A stretch of DNA of 64,000 nucleotides. Source: Demequina sp. NBRC 110057. GTDB lineage: Bacteria > Actinomycetota > Actinomycetes > Actinomycetales > Demequinaceae. Every line of letters starts with the position of its first letter. Positions within the stretch are counted from its first letter, which is position 1. The DNA lies in assembly GCF_002090175.1 (NCBI RefSeq), contig NZ_BBRN01000005.1, positions 62,001 to 126,000 on the forward strand, given 5' to 3'. Below the pieces are notes generated by a model. The model was not told the origin of the DNA. It saw only the letters and a list, made by a program, of their open reading frames with translations, and ran no database searches. This document shows positions 55,940 to 64,000 of this stretch, in pieces. A program made the translations under genes and the position numbers.

Positions 55940-56629
55940 ATGTGCGGGCGCTACGCGAACTTCCTCAGCGAACAGGAACTCATCGACCACTTCGCCATCG
56001 CGACGGCGGCCGACGAGCCGCGCCTGTTCGACCCCTCGTGGAACATCGCCCCCACCCAGCAGGTCGCCATCGTCGTGCCTGGTAAGGCCGACGACACGGG
56101 CCGGCGGTTCGAGGCCGCCACCTGGGGTCTGGTGCCGTCCTGGGCGAAGGACCCCAGCATCGGCCCCCGCATGATCAACGCGCGCTCCGAGACGATCGCC
56201 GAGAAGCCCTCCTTTCGCACCGCCTTCGCCAAGCGCCGCTGCGTCGTCCCCGCGAGCGGCTACTTCGAGTGGCAGACCGGGCCGGACGGCAAGCAGCCCT
56301 TCTACCTCCACCCCGAGGACGATGCGCCTCTCGCCTTCGCGGGGCTGTACGAGTTTTGGAAGGACAAGGTGCTGGGCGAGGACGCCCCGTGGCTCGTCAC
56401 CACCACCATCGTGACGACCGCCGCGCGCGGGCCCATGCAGGAGATCCACGACCGCCAGCCCGTCATGATGACGCGCGACGCGCTCGACGCCTGGCTGGAC
56501 CGCGACGCCGACCAGGGAACGCTCTTCGACGTGATCGCCGCCCCCGCCCCCGACCTCGCCTGGCACCCCGTGCGCAAGGAGGTGGGCAGCCCCCACAACA
56601 ACGCCCCGGAGAACATCGCGGCGCTCTAA
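55940..56629 (+). CDS. SOS response-associated peptidase, YedK/HMCES type
   Basis: A 229-residue SRAP-domain protein that crosslinks abasic sites in single-stranded DNA through its N-terminal cysteine. ATG 55940 gives M-C-G-R-Y at the N-terminus: Met removal exposes the catalytic Cys2, so this start is needed. The active site also uses Asn in SWNIAPTQQVAIV, Glu in CVVPASGYFEWQT (about residue 105) and His in MQEIHDRQPVMM (about 163). Upstream in-frame ATG 55907 is rejected for that reason. Cytoplasmic; protects abasic sites at forks. Confidence 0.95.
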   Translation: MCGRYANFLSEQELIDHFAIATAADEPRLFDPSWNIAPTQQVAIVVPGKADDTGRRFEAATWGLVPSWAKDPSIGPRMINARSETIAEKPSFRTAFAKRRCVVPASGYFEWQTGPDGKQPFYLHPEDDAPLAFAGLYEFWKDKVLGEDAPWLVTTTIVTTAARGPMQEIHDRQPVMMTRDALDAWLDRDADQGTLFDVIAAPAPDLAWHPVRKEVGSPHNNAPENIAAL

Positions 56630-56677
56630 GCACCGCGTCACCACCGAAAAAAGACCGCGACGATCGCCGCGCGCCCG

Positions 56678-56710
56678 CCTCCCCGCCGTGTATCTACCGC
56701 CACGGGGAGG
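56678..56710 (+). terminator. Hairpin after the YedK-type gene
   Basis: CCTCCCCG (56678-56685) pairs with CGGGGAGG (56703-56710) across a 17-nt loop. It follows the SRAP gene and precedes the response regulator gene. The loop is long, so strength is uncertain. Confidence 0.45.
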
Positions 56711-56766
56711 GTTGGTAGCATCGATTCTCACGCGCGCGTGCGCGAGACCTGCATCGAGGGAGAAGC

Positions 56767-57483
56767 GTGATCCGAGTCGGCATCGCCGAGGACGTCGAAT
56801 CCAACCGCGTCGACCTCCTCAACCATCTGGCTCGCTACACCGAGGAGCACGGGGTCGAGTTTGAGACCCGCGAGTACACCGACGGCGCCGACCTTGTCGA
56901 GGGCTACCGCCCCCAGTACGACATCCTCTTCCTTGACGTCGAGATGGCCCGCATGGACGGGCTCGAGGCCGCCCGTCGCATCCGCGAGGTGGACCCCGAG
57001 GTGGTCATCATCTTCGTCACCAACATGGCGCAGTACGCCATCAAGGGCTACCAGGTGGACGCCCTGTCCTACCTCGTGAAGCCCGTCCCCTACTTCGCCT
57101 TCGCGCAGGAGCTCACCCGCTCGCTGGCGAGGCTGCGCCGCGGCGAGGACGACACCGTCATGCTCAACGTGGGCGGCAGGGTGGCGCGCCTGGCCACCAC
57201 CGACATCGTCTACGTCGAGTCGGTCAAGCACCGCATCACCGTCCACACCCTCGAGGGCGAGTACGTCTTCTCCGGCACCCTCAAGGCCGTGGAGGAGGAG
57301 CTGGACGGCAAGGGCTTCTACCGCTCGAATAACTGCTACGTGGTGAACCTGCGCCACGTCACGTCGGTCGAACCCACCAGTTGCGTCATGACCGGCGGCG
57401 ACGAGCTCGCCGTGAGCCGCCCCCGCCGCAAGGGCTTCCTGGACGCGCTCACGGATCACGTGGACCGCCGGGCCCGACGATGA
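56767..57483 (+). CDS. LytTR-family response regulator
   Basis: A 238-residue two-component regulator. The receiver domain (residues 1-120) has the acidic pocket (IAEDVESN), the phospho-Asp in YDILFLDVEMARMDG (about residue 59) and the Lys in DALSYLVKPVPYFAF. The C-terminal LytTR DNA-binding domain runs from about 130 to 235 (GGRVARLATTDIVYVESVKHRITVHT). The start is GTG 56767, preceded by GAGGGAGAAGC. Its stop overlaps the ATG of the sensor gene (ATGA), so the two are cotranslated. Targets are unknown; LytTR sites are usually pairs of short direct repeats. Confidence 0.93.
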   Translation: MIRVGIAEDVESNRVDLLNHLARYTEEHGVEFETREYTDGADLVEGYRPQYDILFLDVEMARMDGLEAARRIREVDPEVVIIFVTNMAQYAIKGYQVDALSYLVKPVPYFAFAQELTRSLARLRRGEDDTVMLNVGGRVARLATTDIVYVESVKHRITVHTLEGEYVFSGTLKAVEEELDGKGFYRSNNCYVVNLRHVTSVEPTSCVMTGGDELAVSRPRRKGFLDALTDHVDRRARR

Positions 57484-58799
57484 TCGTCGACTCCCTCCCG
57501 GATATCCCCCGCTTCGTCACGGGCATCGCAGAGTGGGCCGCCTGCCTGGTCTACATCCTGCTGATGCGCCCGCGGTTCTCCCGCTGGGTCATGGTGGCAG
57601 CGTGCGCCGCCGCCCTCCCCGTCCTCATCGGCGTCCAACTGCTGGTGGCCGAGCTGCCCATCGGCCTATGGACCCTCGGCATGGTGATGTCGGCGGGCAC
57701 CATGTACGCCTTCATCCTGCTGACCACCCGCACGCGGCCGCGCGAGGCCGGCGACCTCACCGCTCGCGCCTTCGTGCTCGCCGAGCTGGTCGCCTCGCTC
57801 GAGTGGCAGCTCCACGTCTTCTTCTTCGGCCCCGAAGCACGCCTCACGCTCGAGATCGTGATGATGCTCGGCGTGTACATCCCGGTGTTCATCGGCGCCC
57901 ACCTGGCTGAGCGGCGCCACTTCCCGCGCGACCACCCCCTGCCGGTCGACGCCCGCACGCTCATCTCCGTGGTAGCCGTCGCCGTCGTGACGTTCCTCAT
58001 GTCCAACTTGTCGTTCGTCACCACCGCGACGCCGTTCTCGGGCCGCCTTGACGCCGAGGTGTTCTACATCCGCACCCTCGTGGACCTGTGCGGCTTCGTC
58101 ATCCTGTTCGCCCTGCGCGGCCAGCGCCTCGAGCTCCACCGCGCCCAGGAGGTCCAGACGGTGTCGATGATGCTGTCCAACCAGCGCGAGCGCTACCTCC
58201 AGTCCAAGCACGACATCGACGAGGTCAACCGCAAGTACCACGACCTCAAGCACTACATCCATGCGATTCGCGCCGAGTCCGACCCCGGGGAGCGCGCCCG
58301 CTACATGGACGAGCTCGAGGAGTCCATCAAGGGCTACGAGCGCTCCAGCATGGACACCGGCAGCGCCGTCCTCGACACCATGCTCACCGCCAAGAGCCAG
58401 CAGGCGGACCGCTACCGCATCACGATGACGGTGGTCGCGGACGGCACCGCCGTCGGGTTCCTCGACGCCATGGATCTGGTCACCATCATCGGCAACGCTC
58501 TCGACAACGCCATCGAGGCCGTCGCCGGCATCCCCGACACCGAGAAGCGCCTCATCCGCGTCGCGATCTACCGCCAGGACTCCCTCACCATGGTGCGCGT
58601 CGAGAACTACTTCGCGGGCACCCTGCGCACCGTCCAGGGGCTTCCCACCACCACCAAGGGCGACGCTCGCCACCACGGCTACGGGCTGAAGAACATGCGC
58701 GACACCGCCGAGCGCTACGGCGGCTCCATGACCGCGCGCGTCGAGGACGGCTGGTTCGTCCTGCGCGTGCTGCTCCCCCAGCCCGCCGCCAGGCGCTGA
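57480..58799 (+). CDS. Sensor histidine kinase, GHKL type (AgrC/LytS-like)
   Basis: A 439-residue sensor kinase with about six membrane helices in residues 15-225, a cytoplasmic linker, and a GHKL ATPase domain at the C-terminus with DLVTIIGNALDNAIEAVAGI (N box, about residue 340) and HHGYGLKNMRDTAERYGG (G box). The phospho-acceptor His is probably in NRKYHDLKHYIHAI (about residues 250-260), as in the AgrC-like HPK10 group. It shares a 4-bp overlap with the response regulator. No AgrB or AgrD-type peptide gene is next to it. Confidence 0.9.
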   Translation: MIVDSLPDIPRFVTGIAEWAACLVYILLMRPRFSRWVMVAACAAALPVLIGVQLLVAELPIGLWTLGMVMSAGTMYAFILLTTRTRPREAGDLTARAFVLAELVASLEWQLHVFFFGPEARLTLEIVMMLGVYIPVFIGAHLAERRHFPRDHPLPVDARTLISVVAVAVVTFLMSNLSFVTTATPFSGRLDAEVFYIRTLVDLCGFVILFALRGQRLELHRAQEVQTVSMMLSNQRERYLQSKHDIDEVNRKYHDLKHYIHAIRAESDPGERARYMDELEESIKGYERSSMDTGSAVLDTMLTAKSQQADRYRITMTVVADGTAVGFLDAMDLVTIIGNALDNAIEAVAGIPDTEKRLIRVAIYRQDSLTMVRVENYFAGTLRTVQGLPTTTKGDARHHGYGLKNMRDTAERYGGSMTARVEDGWFVLRVLLPQPAARR

Positions 58800-58806
58800 C
58801 GGGCAG

Positions 58807-58825
58807 GTCGTGCACGCAGCACGAC
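58807..58825 (+). terminator. Hairpin after the two-component genes
   Basis: GTCGTGC (58807-58813) pairs with GCACGAC (58819-58825), loop ACGCA, 8 bp past the kinase stop. Compact stem without a clear T-run. Confidence 0.5.
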
Positions 58826-58910
58826 AGTCCGTGCGCCGGGCTCGGTGGGCGGGGCCGATGCCCGCTTGACTTGGCGCGTGCGCGCACCCGCGCGCGGTCG
58901 AGGAGGATCC

Positions 58911-60170
58911 ATGGGCTGGGTGGCACGCGCGTGCGGGCTCTCGGCGGCGGCGCTCGCTCTCACGGCCTGCACGGCCGATGCCGGCTCGCGGGAATCTGTC
59001 GCGCTCGGCCCCGAGGTGGTCGCCGATACCTCCGCCCCCTCGGGTTACACCGTCACCTTCCGCTACGAGGACGCCGAGGCGGACCGGGTGTGGCTCGCGG
59101 GTGACCTCTACTACGCCGACGCCGCCGACATCCGGCTCGAGGGCGCCACACAGTCGTGGCTGGGCGACGACTGGACGGAGGGCGACGCCTCGACGCTTCC
59201 CGTCGCCACCGATCTGGCGGAGCTCACGCGCGGCGAGGACGGCGTCTGGGAGATCACCACCGCGGTGCCCGCCGGATTGTGGAACTACGGGTTCGTCACC
59301 AGCGGGTGCTCCCTCATCCTGCTGTGCGCCGTCGCCGAGGACCCCGCCAACCCGCCACCCCTCGCGACCGCCAATACCGCCACGCAGGCGTGGTCGCAGG
59401 TGTTCGTCCCCGTCGACGAGGACCACCCCACCTACGACGCGTCGACGGAGATCCCCGTCGACGCCGACCAGCGCGGCACCGTCTCCCGCGTCGACGACCC
59501 CGACCTGGGCGTCTACCTCCCCGCGGGCTACGACCCCGACCGCGCCGAGCCCTATCCCCTGCTTGTCCTCTCCCACGGCGCTGGCGACGACGAGACGGCG
59601 TGGTTCACCCAGGGCGGCGCCGCCGAGCAGCTGGACCACGCCATCGCCGCCGGCGTCATCGAGCCCACGGTCGCCGTGACGACCGACTTCACCGGGCTGT
59701 CCGCCGCCGGGATGGACGACCCCGAGTTCTTCGACCTCTACGTGGACCTGATCACCGCCAGCGTCCTTCCCTACGCGGAGCGGGAGCTGCACACCTCGAC
59801 GGACCCCGCCGACCGCTCCTTCGCGGGCCTGTCCATGGGAGGCCGCCTTGCCGAGCACCTCATGCTCACCCAGCCCGGCCTCTTCGGCTCGTACGGCATG
59901 TGGTCCATGCCGGCGGCCGTCAACGACACCCCGGCCGCCGCGCTCACCCAGGCGCAACTGACCACGGCCGCCACGGCATCGGCCGTCCACCTGGGCACCG
60001 GGGCGCAGGACTCCCTGACCCCCACGCCGCGCGAGTTCGCGGACCTCGCCGCCGCCTACGAGGGCGCCGGCATGCTGGCCACCACGCTCGAGACCGACGG
60101 CGGCCACGCCTGGTGGGTATGGCGACGCATGCTCGCCGACTTCCTGGAGACGACGGCGTTGAGGCGGTGA
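58911..60170 (+). CDS. Secreted lipoprotein esterase (CE1-like, with N-terminal E-set domain)
   Basis: A 419-residue protein. The signal peptide ends in a lipobox (ALALTACTADAGS, Cys about residue 20), so it is surface-anchored. An N-terminal beta-sandwich E-set/CBM48-like region (TVTFRYEDAEADRVWLAGDLYY) precedes an alpha/beta-hydrolase with the nucleophile elbow FAGLSMGGRLAEH (Ser about residue 305) and PYPLLVLSHGAGDDETAWF. This architecture matches enterochelin- or feruloyl/acetylxylan-esterase-like CE1 enzymes. ATG 58911 follows AGGAGGA. Substrate unknown; carbohydrate esters are plausible given the nearby GH3 gene. Confidence 0.85.
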   Translation: MGWVARACGLSAAALALTACTADAGSRESVALGPEVVADTSAPSGYTVTFRYEDAEADRVWLAGDLYYADAADIRLEGATQSWLGDDWTEGDASTLPVATDLAELTRGEDGVWEITTAVPAGLWNYGFVTSGCSLILLCAVAEDPANPPPLATANTATQAWSQVFVPVDEDHPTYDASTEIPVDADQRGTVSRVDDPDLGVYLPAGYDPDRAEPYPLLVLSHGAGDDETAWFTQGGAAEQLDHAIAAGVIEPTVAVTTDFTGLSAAGMDDPEFFDLYVDLITASVLPYAERELHTSTDPADRSFAGLSMGGRLAEHLMLTQPGLFGSYGMWSMPAAVNDTPAAALTQAQLTTAATASAVHLGTGAQDSLTPTPREFADLAAAYEGAGMLATTLETDGGHAWWVWRRMLADFLETTALRR

Positions 60171-60218
60171 GGCTGTTTCCCACGAGCGACAGCGGCGCTG
60201 GGGTACCGGCGCCTGCGC

Positions 60219-61235
60219 TCAGTTGAGTTGCAGGGCCCAGCAGGCGGAGCGGTACGCGGCCTGGGAGACGGTGCGGCCGGGACGGCCGGGAAGGGTCATC
60301 AACTGCACGATCGCGCTGCGGCGAAGGTGCCGGTAAACCACGGGGTCGTCGTAGCGCAGCTCCTTCCACATCTGCACCCGACGCGCGAAGTCCTCGTCGC
60401 GGCCCGAGCGCAGCAGCATGGTCGAGGAGATGACGCACACGATCCGCAGGTGATGGAGCAGGTAGCGGTACAGCGCCGGCGGCACCTCGTAGGGGCTGAC
60501 CTCGACGTCCACCAGCAGCTTGTTGACCTTCAGCTGCTGGTCGATGCGCTTGATCATGACCGCCTCGTTGACCGACTGGTCGGGGCGCCCGATGAAGTAC
60601 CGGTACAGGTCCACGTCAAGGTAGTACAGCGACTGGACGTGCTGAAGCGGCTCGTAGACGTAGAGGTTGTCCACGTAGAACGTGTGCTCGGGAAGGCGCA
60701 GGCCGCACTCGCGCAGCACCTGGGTGCGATACACGAGAGAGTGCATCATGAGGTACTGGCTGGCGCGGAACCGGCCCACGTCCTCCCAGCCGATCACCCT
60801 GCCGCGCGGCAGGACGTTGCGGTAGCGCACGGCGCGCTTGTGGCGCCTGCCCACCTTCTCGTAGACGAAGTTGCTGATGACAAGGTCCACCGGCGGCTCG
60901 TCGGCGGCGAAGCCGCGCAGCGTGTGGAGCAGCGTCAGCAACGCCTCGGGGTCAACCCAGTCGTCCGAGTCGACCACCTTGAGGTAGGTGCCGGTGGCCT
61001 CGTCGATGCCGACGTTGATGGTGGAGCCGTGGCCCCCGTTGGGCTTGTGGATGGCCCGCACGATTCCCGGGTGGGCCGCCTGGTAGAGGTCGGCGATGGC
61101 GCCGGTGGCGTCGCGCGAACCGTCGTCGACGATGAGGATCTCGAGGTCGTCGGCACCGACGAGCAGCGAGTCCACGCAACGCTCCAGCCAGCCCTCCGCC
61201 TGGTAGGCGGGGACGACCACGCTCAGCGTCTTCAT
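60219..61235 (-). CDS. Family 2 glycosyltransferase
   Basis: A 338-residue GT-A glycosyltransferase. The N-terminus TLSVVVPAYQAEGWLERCVDSLL begins the nucleotide-binding fold; ILIVDDGSRDATGAIA and the metal-binding DSD in YLKVVDSDDW (about residue 93) follow. The C-terminal part is typical of uncharacterised actinobacterial GT2 proteins with no membrane helices. It is the third gene of a minus-strand run GH3 - GtrA-like - GT2, 15 bp after the GtrA-like gene. Likely involved in surface polysaccharide or glycolipid synthesis; sugar donor unknown. Confidence 0.9.
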   Translation of the reverse strand: MKTLSVVVPAYQAEGWLERCVDSLLVGADDLEILIVDDGSRDATGAIADLYQAAHPGIVRAIHKPNGGHGSTINVGIDEATGTYLKVVDSDDWVDPEALLTLLHTLRGFAADEPPVDLVISNFVYEKVGRRHKRAVRYRNVLPRGRVIGWEDVGRFRASQYLMMHSLVYRTQVLRECGLRLPEHTFYVDNLYVYEPLQHVQSLYYLDVDLYRYFIGRPDQSVNEAVMIKRIDQQLKVNKLLVDVEVSPYEVPPALYRYLLHHLRIVCVISSTMLLRSGRDEDFARRVQMWKELRYDDPVVYRHLRRSAIVQLMTLPGRPGRTVSQAAYRSACWALQLN

Positions 61236-61250
61236 CTGGGGCTCCCGAGG

Positions 61251-61991
61251 TCAGCGGCCCTCGGGGCCGTCGTGCGGCGCGGCGTCCTTCGCCTGCGCAT
61301 CCTCGGTACCAACGCGCGACGCGTCCGCGGCGTGCCCCACGACGGAGGCGTCCGTGACCTGTCCCACACCGGCGGGGGCAGCGTCGCCCGCCTCGAGCTC
61401 GTCCTCGGGGACGCGCTTGAAGATGATCTTGAAGATGGGGAAGAACACCCAGAACGAGATCGCGGCGTTGATGATCATGGTCGTCACGTCGGCCACTGTC
61501 TCGCCCGTGGAGCCCCAGCCGAGGGTGTCCATGAAGAACGAGTAGACCGGCTCCTTGTAGAAGCCCTGCGCGGCCGCGGCGACAAACGTGATGATGACGT
61601 AGGCAAGGAAGTACCAGGCGGCCGCCACCCACGCGGAGGTGTTCGACTTGAAGGTGATGTTGCGCTGCAGGAAGAAGTTGATGATCTGCGCCACGGCGAG
61701 CGTGATCTGCACCGCGAGGAAGTAGGCGAGGCCACCGCCGCCGCCGTCGGAGATCTCCCCCGCCGGGTAGTCGAACATGTAGTACTGCGAGCCGTCGACG
61801 TTGGAGCCCACGGGGAACACCTGGAAGTCGGTGTTGACGAGGTCCGTGCTCGAGAACCAGCCGCGCAGGGCCGGCATCAGCACAAACTGCAGCACCGTCA
61901 CGGCGTTGGAGAACACGAAGAACATGAGGAACTGCGCGAGTCCGGTGTGGCGCTCCTCGAAGCCTCGCCACCAGTTCTTGATCGCGGTCAT
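61251..61991 (-). CDS. GtrA-like membrane protein
   Basis: A 246-residue protein with about four hydrophobic segments (LAQFLMFFVFSNAVTVLQFVL, YFLAVQITLAVAQIINFFLQRNITF, WYFLAYVIITFVAAAAQGF, MIINAAISFWVFFPIFKIIF) of the GtrA-like family, which flips or presents polyprenyl-linked sugars. The NFFLQRNITFKS segment is the family signature. The last 50 residues are a disordered acidic cytoplasmic tail. A 13-bp gap follows the GH3 gene and 15 bp lead to the GT2 gene, so the three are one operon. A lipid-linked sugar role with the GT2 is the natural inference. Confidence 0.82.
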   Translation of the reverse strand: MTAIKNWWRGFEERHTGLAQFLMFFVFSNAVTVLQFVLMPALRGWFSSTDLVNTDFQVFPVGSNVDGSQYYMFDYPAGEISDGGGGGLAYFLAVQITLAVAQIINFFLQRNITFKSNTSAWVAAAWYFLAYVIITFVAAAAQGFYKEPVYSFFMDTLGWGSTGETVADVTTMIINAAISFWVFFPIFKIIFKRVPEDELEAGDAAPAGVGQVTDASVVGHAADASRVGTEDAQAKDAAPHDGPEGR

Positions 61992-62003
61992 GTCGGGTTC
62001 TCC

Positions 62004-64000
62004 TTACTTCGCGGCGGCCGCGGCGGCCGTCGCCTCGAGCTCGCGGCGCAGGCGCTTTGAGGTGGACAGGTTGCGGAAGAAGGCACCCACGAGGCCCCCG
62101 AATCCGCGGAAGAAGTGGCCGTTGACGATGCGCACGATCTGCTCGACCATCGGCGTCGACACGGAGCCGTTGGTCATCTTGCCGATCGCGCGGAACGGCA
62201 TGTTGTACAGGAAGTACAGGTTGAGGTCGGGCTTGCCCTTGCGCTCCGAGCGGTCGATCAGCGAGCGCAGGATCCTCGCGGCAAGGCGGGCCAGCGGGCT
62301 CGTCGCGTCGTGCATGGCGCGCACCGGGTCGTTGAGGCCCAGGTCTCCGGACTGTGCGGTCGTGAGCGGGCGGCCCAGCAGCGCCTGGAACTCGGCGTCG
62401 CTCACGTGCTTGATGGCGCCTGACGCGTACGACGGCAGGTCCGTCGCGGGGGCCGATGCCGGCGTCCCGTCGACAGTGTGGGTGGCGACGAGCGGGTGCT
62501 CGACGCTCGAGCGCCCCACGAGAATCTCGTACTCACCGGACTCGGTGACCCAGGCATCGGCCGCGGCGTCGAAGTGGCGGAACGTGTGGCGGTCGAACGG
62601 GATCGTCACGCGCGCCGTCTCGCCGGGCTCGAGGCGCACCTTGCAGAAGCCCTTGAGCTCGATCGCGGGGCGGATCGCGCCGTCGGACACGCGGCGCACG
62701 TACAGCTGCGCCACGTCGGCGGCGGCGACGTCGCCGGTGTTGGTGACGGCGAAGGACGCGCCGGCCTCGGTCACGGACAGGTCCGCGTACGCGAAGGTCG
62801 AGTAGCTGAGGCCGAAGCCGAACGGGAAGCGCACGTCCACGCCGGCCGTGGCGTAGTAGCGGTAGCCCACGTACAGGCCCTCGCGGTACTCGGCGGAGGG
62901 GCCGGTCGCGGGGTACGAGAACGCGGTGGGCGTGTCCTCGAGCGCGTGGGGGTAGGTCTCGGCGAGGCGGCCAGAGGGGCTCGCCTGGCCGGTCAGTAGG
63001 TCGACGATGCCCTCGGCACCGGCCTGGCCGCCCAGGTAGCCGTGGAGGATCGCCGCGGCGTCCTCGACCCACGGCATCTCGATGACGGAGCCGGCGGACA
63101 GCACCACGACGATGCGGTCGGTGACGTCGCGCAGGCGCGCCAGCAGGTCGGTCTGGGCGGCGTGAAGCTTGAGGTGCTCGCGGTCCTTGCCCTCGGACTC
63201 GGCGACCTCGTCGAGGCCCAAGTAAAGGAGCACGACGTCGGCACCCATCGCGGCATCGGCCGCCTGCGCGGCGAGGGCGTCATTGGGGGTGCCGTCGCGC
63301 TCGAAGCCGGGCGAGTAGGAGACCACGTCGAGGCCGGAGGCCCGCAGCGCCTCCAGCGGCGTCGACAGCCGCGTCGCGTTGACGAGCGAGGAGCCGGCGC
63401 CCTGGTAGCGCGGGGTCTCGGCGAAGTCGCCGATGACAGCGACGCGCGTCGCGGGGGCCAGCGGCAGCGTGGAGTTCTCGTTGCGCAGCAGGACGGCCGT
63501 CTCGCGCGCCACGCGGCGGGCGAGCGCGTGGTGCGCGTCGGCGTCGACCTTCTTGGCACGCGACCCGTCGACCCAGGAGCCGAGGCTCGCGAGCTCGGCG
63601 ACCCTCGCGTCGAGGTCCTCCATGCTGAGCTCGTGGTGGTCGAGCGCGTCGAGGATGGCGGGCACGGAGTCGAGGCCCGGCGAGGGCATCTCCAGCCCGC
63701 CGCCCGCGCGGATCGCGGCCGGGGCGTCGTTGCCGCCGCCCCAGTCGGTGATGACGGCGCCGTCGAAGCCCCACTCGTCGCGCAGGATGTCGCTCAGCAG
63801 GTGGGCGTTCTCGTGGGCGTAGGTGCCGTTGACCTTGTTGTACGCGGACATCACCACGCGCGGCGATGCCTCGCGCACCACGATCTCGAAGCCGGTGAGG
63901 TAGATCTCGCGCAGGGTGCGCTCGTCCACCACGGAGTCGGACGCCATGCGGCGCAGCTCCTGACTGTTGGCCGCGAAGTGCTTGGGGCTCGCCGCGATCC
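62004..64000 (-). CDS. Glycoside hydrolase family 3 beta-glucosidase-like enzyme, N-terminus beyond window
   Basis: The frame is open to the last base, so the N-terminus lies outside; at least 664 residues are present. Near the window edge IAASPKHFAANSQELRR gives the conserved KHF motif, and DGAVITDWGG holds the catalytic nucleophile Asp. A C-terminal GH3 alpha/beta sandwich (LNAIL-type region, VLSAGSVIEMPWV) and a fibronectin-III-like domain follow; the last 100 residues form an extra alpha-rich tail. The position before a GtrA-like and a GT2 gene suggests sugar processing. An ATG at 63945-63947 is internal. Product probably cytoplasmic. Confidence 0.9.
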   Translation of the reverse strand, partial: IAASPKHFAANSQELRRMASDSVVDERTLREIYLTGFEIVVREASPRVVMSAYNKVNGTYAHENAHLLSDILRDEWGFDGAVITDWGGGNDAPAAIRAGGGLEMPSPGLDSVPAILDALDHHELSMEDLDARVAELASLGSWVDGSRAKKVDADAHHALARRVARETAVLLRNENSTLPLAPATRVAVIGDFAETPRYQGAGSSLVNATRLSTPLEALRASGLDVVSYSPGFERDGTPNDALAAQAADAAMGADVVLLYLGLDEVAESEGKDREHLKLHAAQTDLLARLRDVTDRIVVVLSAGSVIEMPWVEDAAAILHGYLGGQAGAEGIVDLLTGQASPSGRLAETYPHALEDTPTAFSYPATGPSAEYREGLYVGYRYYATAGVDVRFPFGFGLSYSTFAYADLSVTEAGASFAVTNTGDVAAADVAQLYVRRVSDGAIRPAIELKGFCKVRLEPGETARVTIPFDRHTFRHFDAAADAWVTESGEYEILVGRSSVEHPLVATHTVDGTPASAPATDLPSYASGAIKHVSDAEFQALLGRPLTTAQSGDLGLNDPVRAMHDATSPLARLAARILRSLIDRSERKGKPDLNLYFLYNMPFRAIGKMTNGSVSTPMVEQIVRIVNGHFFRGFGGLVGAFFRNLSTSKRLRRELEATAAAAAAK

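Overview
The window is high-GC DNA with dense, often start/stop-overlapping genes, GTG starts and actinobacterial families (DUF2017, DUF3039, DUF4916, DUF222-HNH, a tmRNA tag ending FALAA). It fits a facultatively anaerobic actinobacterium, probably Micrococcales near Cellulomonadaceae/Demequinaceae; that placement is inferred. No phage, plasmid, transposase or CRISPR array is seen.

Layout. 1-7.4 kb: housekeeping genes (mnmA, tRNA-Leu, trxA, DUF4916, a mismatch glycosylase, rdgB, rph, an MBL hydrolase, murI, DUF2017, clpS, DUF3039). 7.4-12.4 kb: a 202-bp inverted-repeat element, an ABC exporter, a Ca2+/cation antiporter and a fatty-acid desaturase. 12.4-16.3 kb: arabinose genes araD-araA behind a LacI-type operator and a 42-codon ORF, an aldo/keto reductase, tmRNA. 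16.3-30.4 kb: TetR and a divergent MMPL exporter, a serine hydrolase, a formate transporter, a DUF222-HNH protein, smpB, an M23 peptidase with ftsX-ftsE, a small membrane-anchored protein, prfB and a ClC channel. 30.4-43.5 kb: a guanidine (or urea) degradation locus: biotin carboxylase, two DUF1989 proteins (carboxyguanidine deiminase type), allophanate hydrolase, a TetR regulator and a complete peptide-type ABC importer, tied together by three matching 20-bp operators. 43.7-51.2 kb: fermentation genes adhE and pflB-pflA, with a diguanylate cyclase between. 51.2-55.9 kb: a Tad pilus operon. 55.9-64 kb: a YedK-type peptidase, a LytTR/GHKL two-component pair, a lipoprotein esterase, and GT2, GtrA-like and GH3 genes.

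How it fits together. adhE, pflB and the formate transporter gene form an anaerobic mixed-acid/ethanol module, and each has a DosR/DevR-like palindrome upstream. The nitrogen locus would import a guanidine- or urea-type compound, carboxylate it, remove nitrogen and release ammonia and CO2.

The most unusual signal fits no gene. The 9-mer GGCCGATGC (reverse complement GCATCGGCC) occurs about 49 times by eye, evenly spread, equally on both strands, in genes and intergenic DNA. From base composition about two would be expected. Two pairs form inverted repeats, one a terminator-like hairpin. This resembles dispersed DNA uptake or HIP1-type motifs and is the main candidate for an undescribed system.
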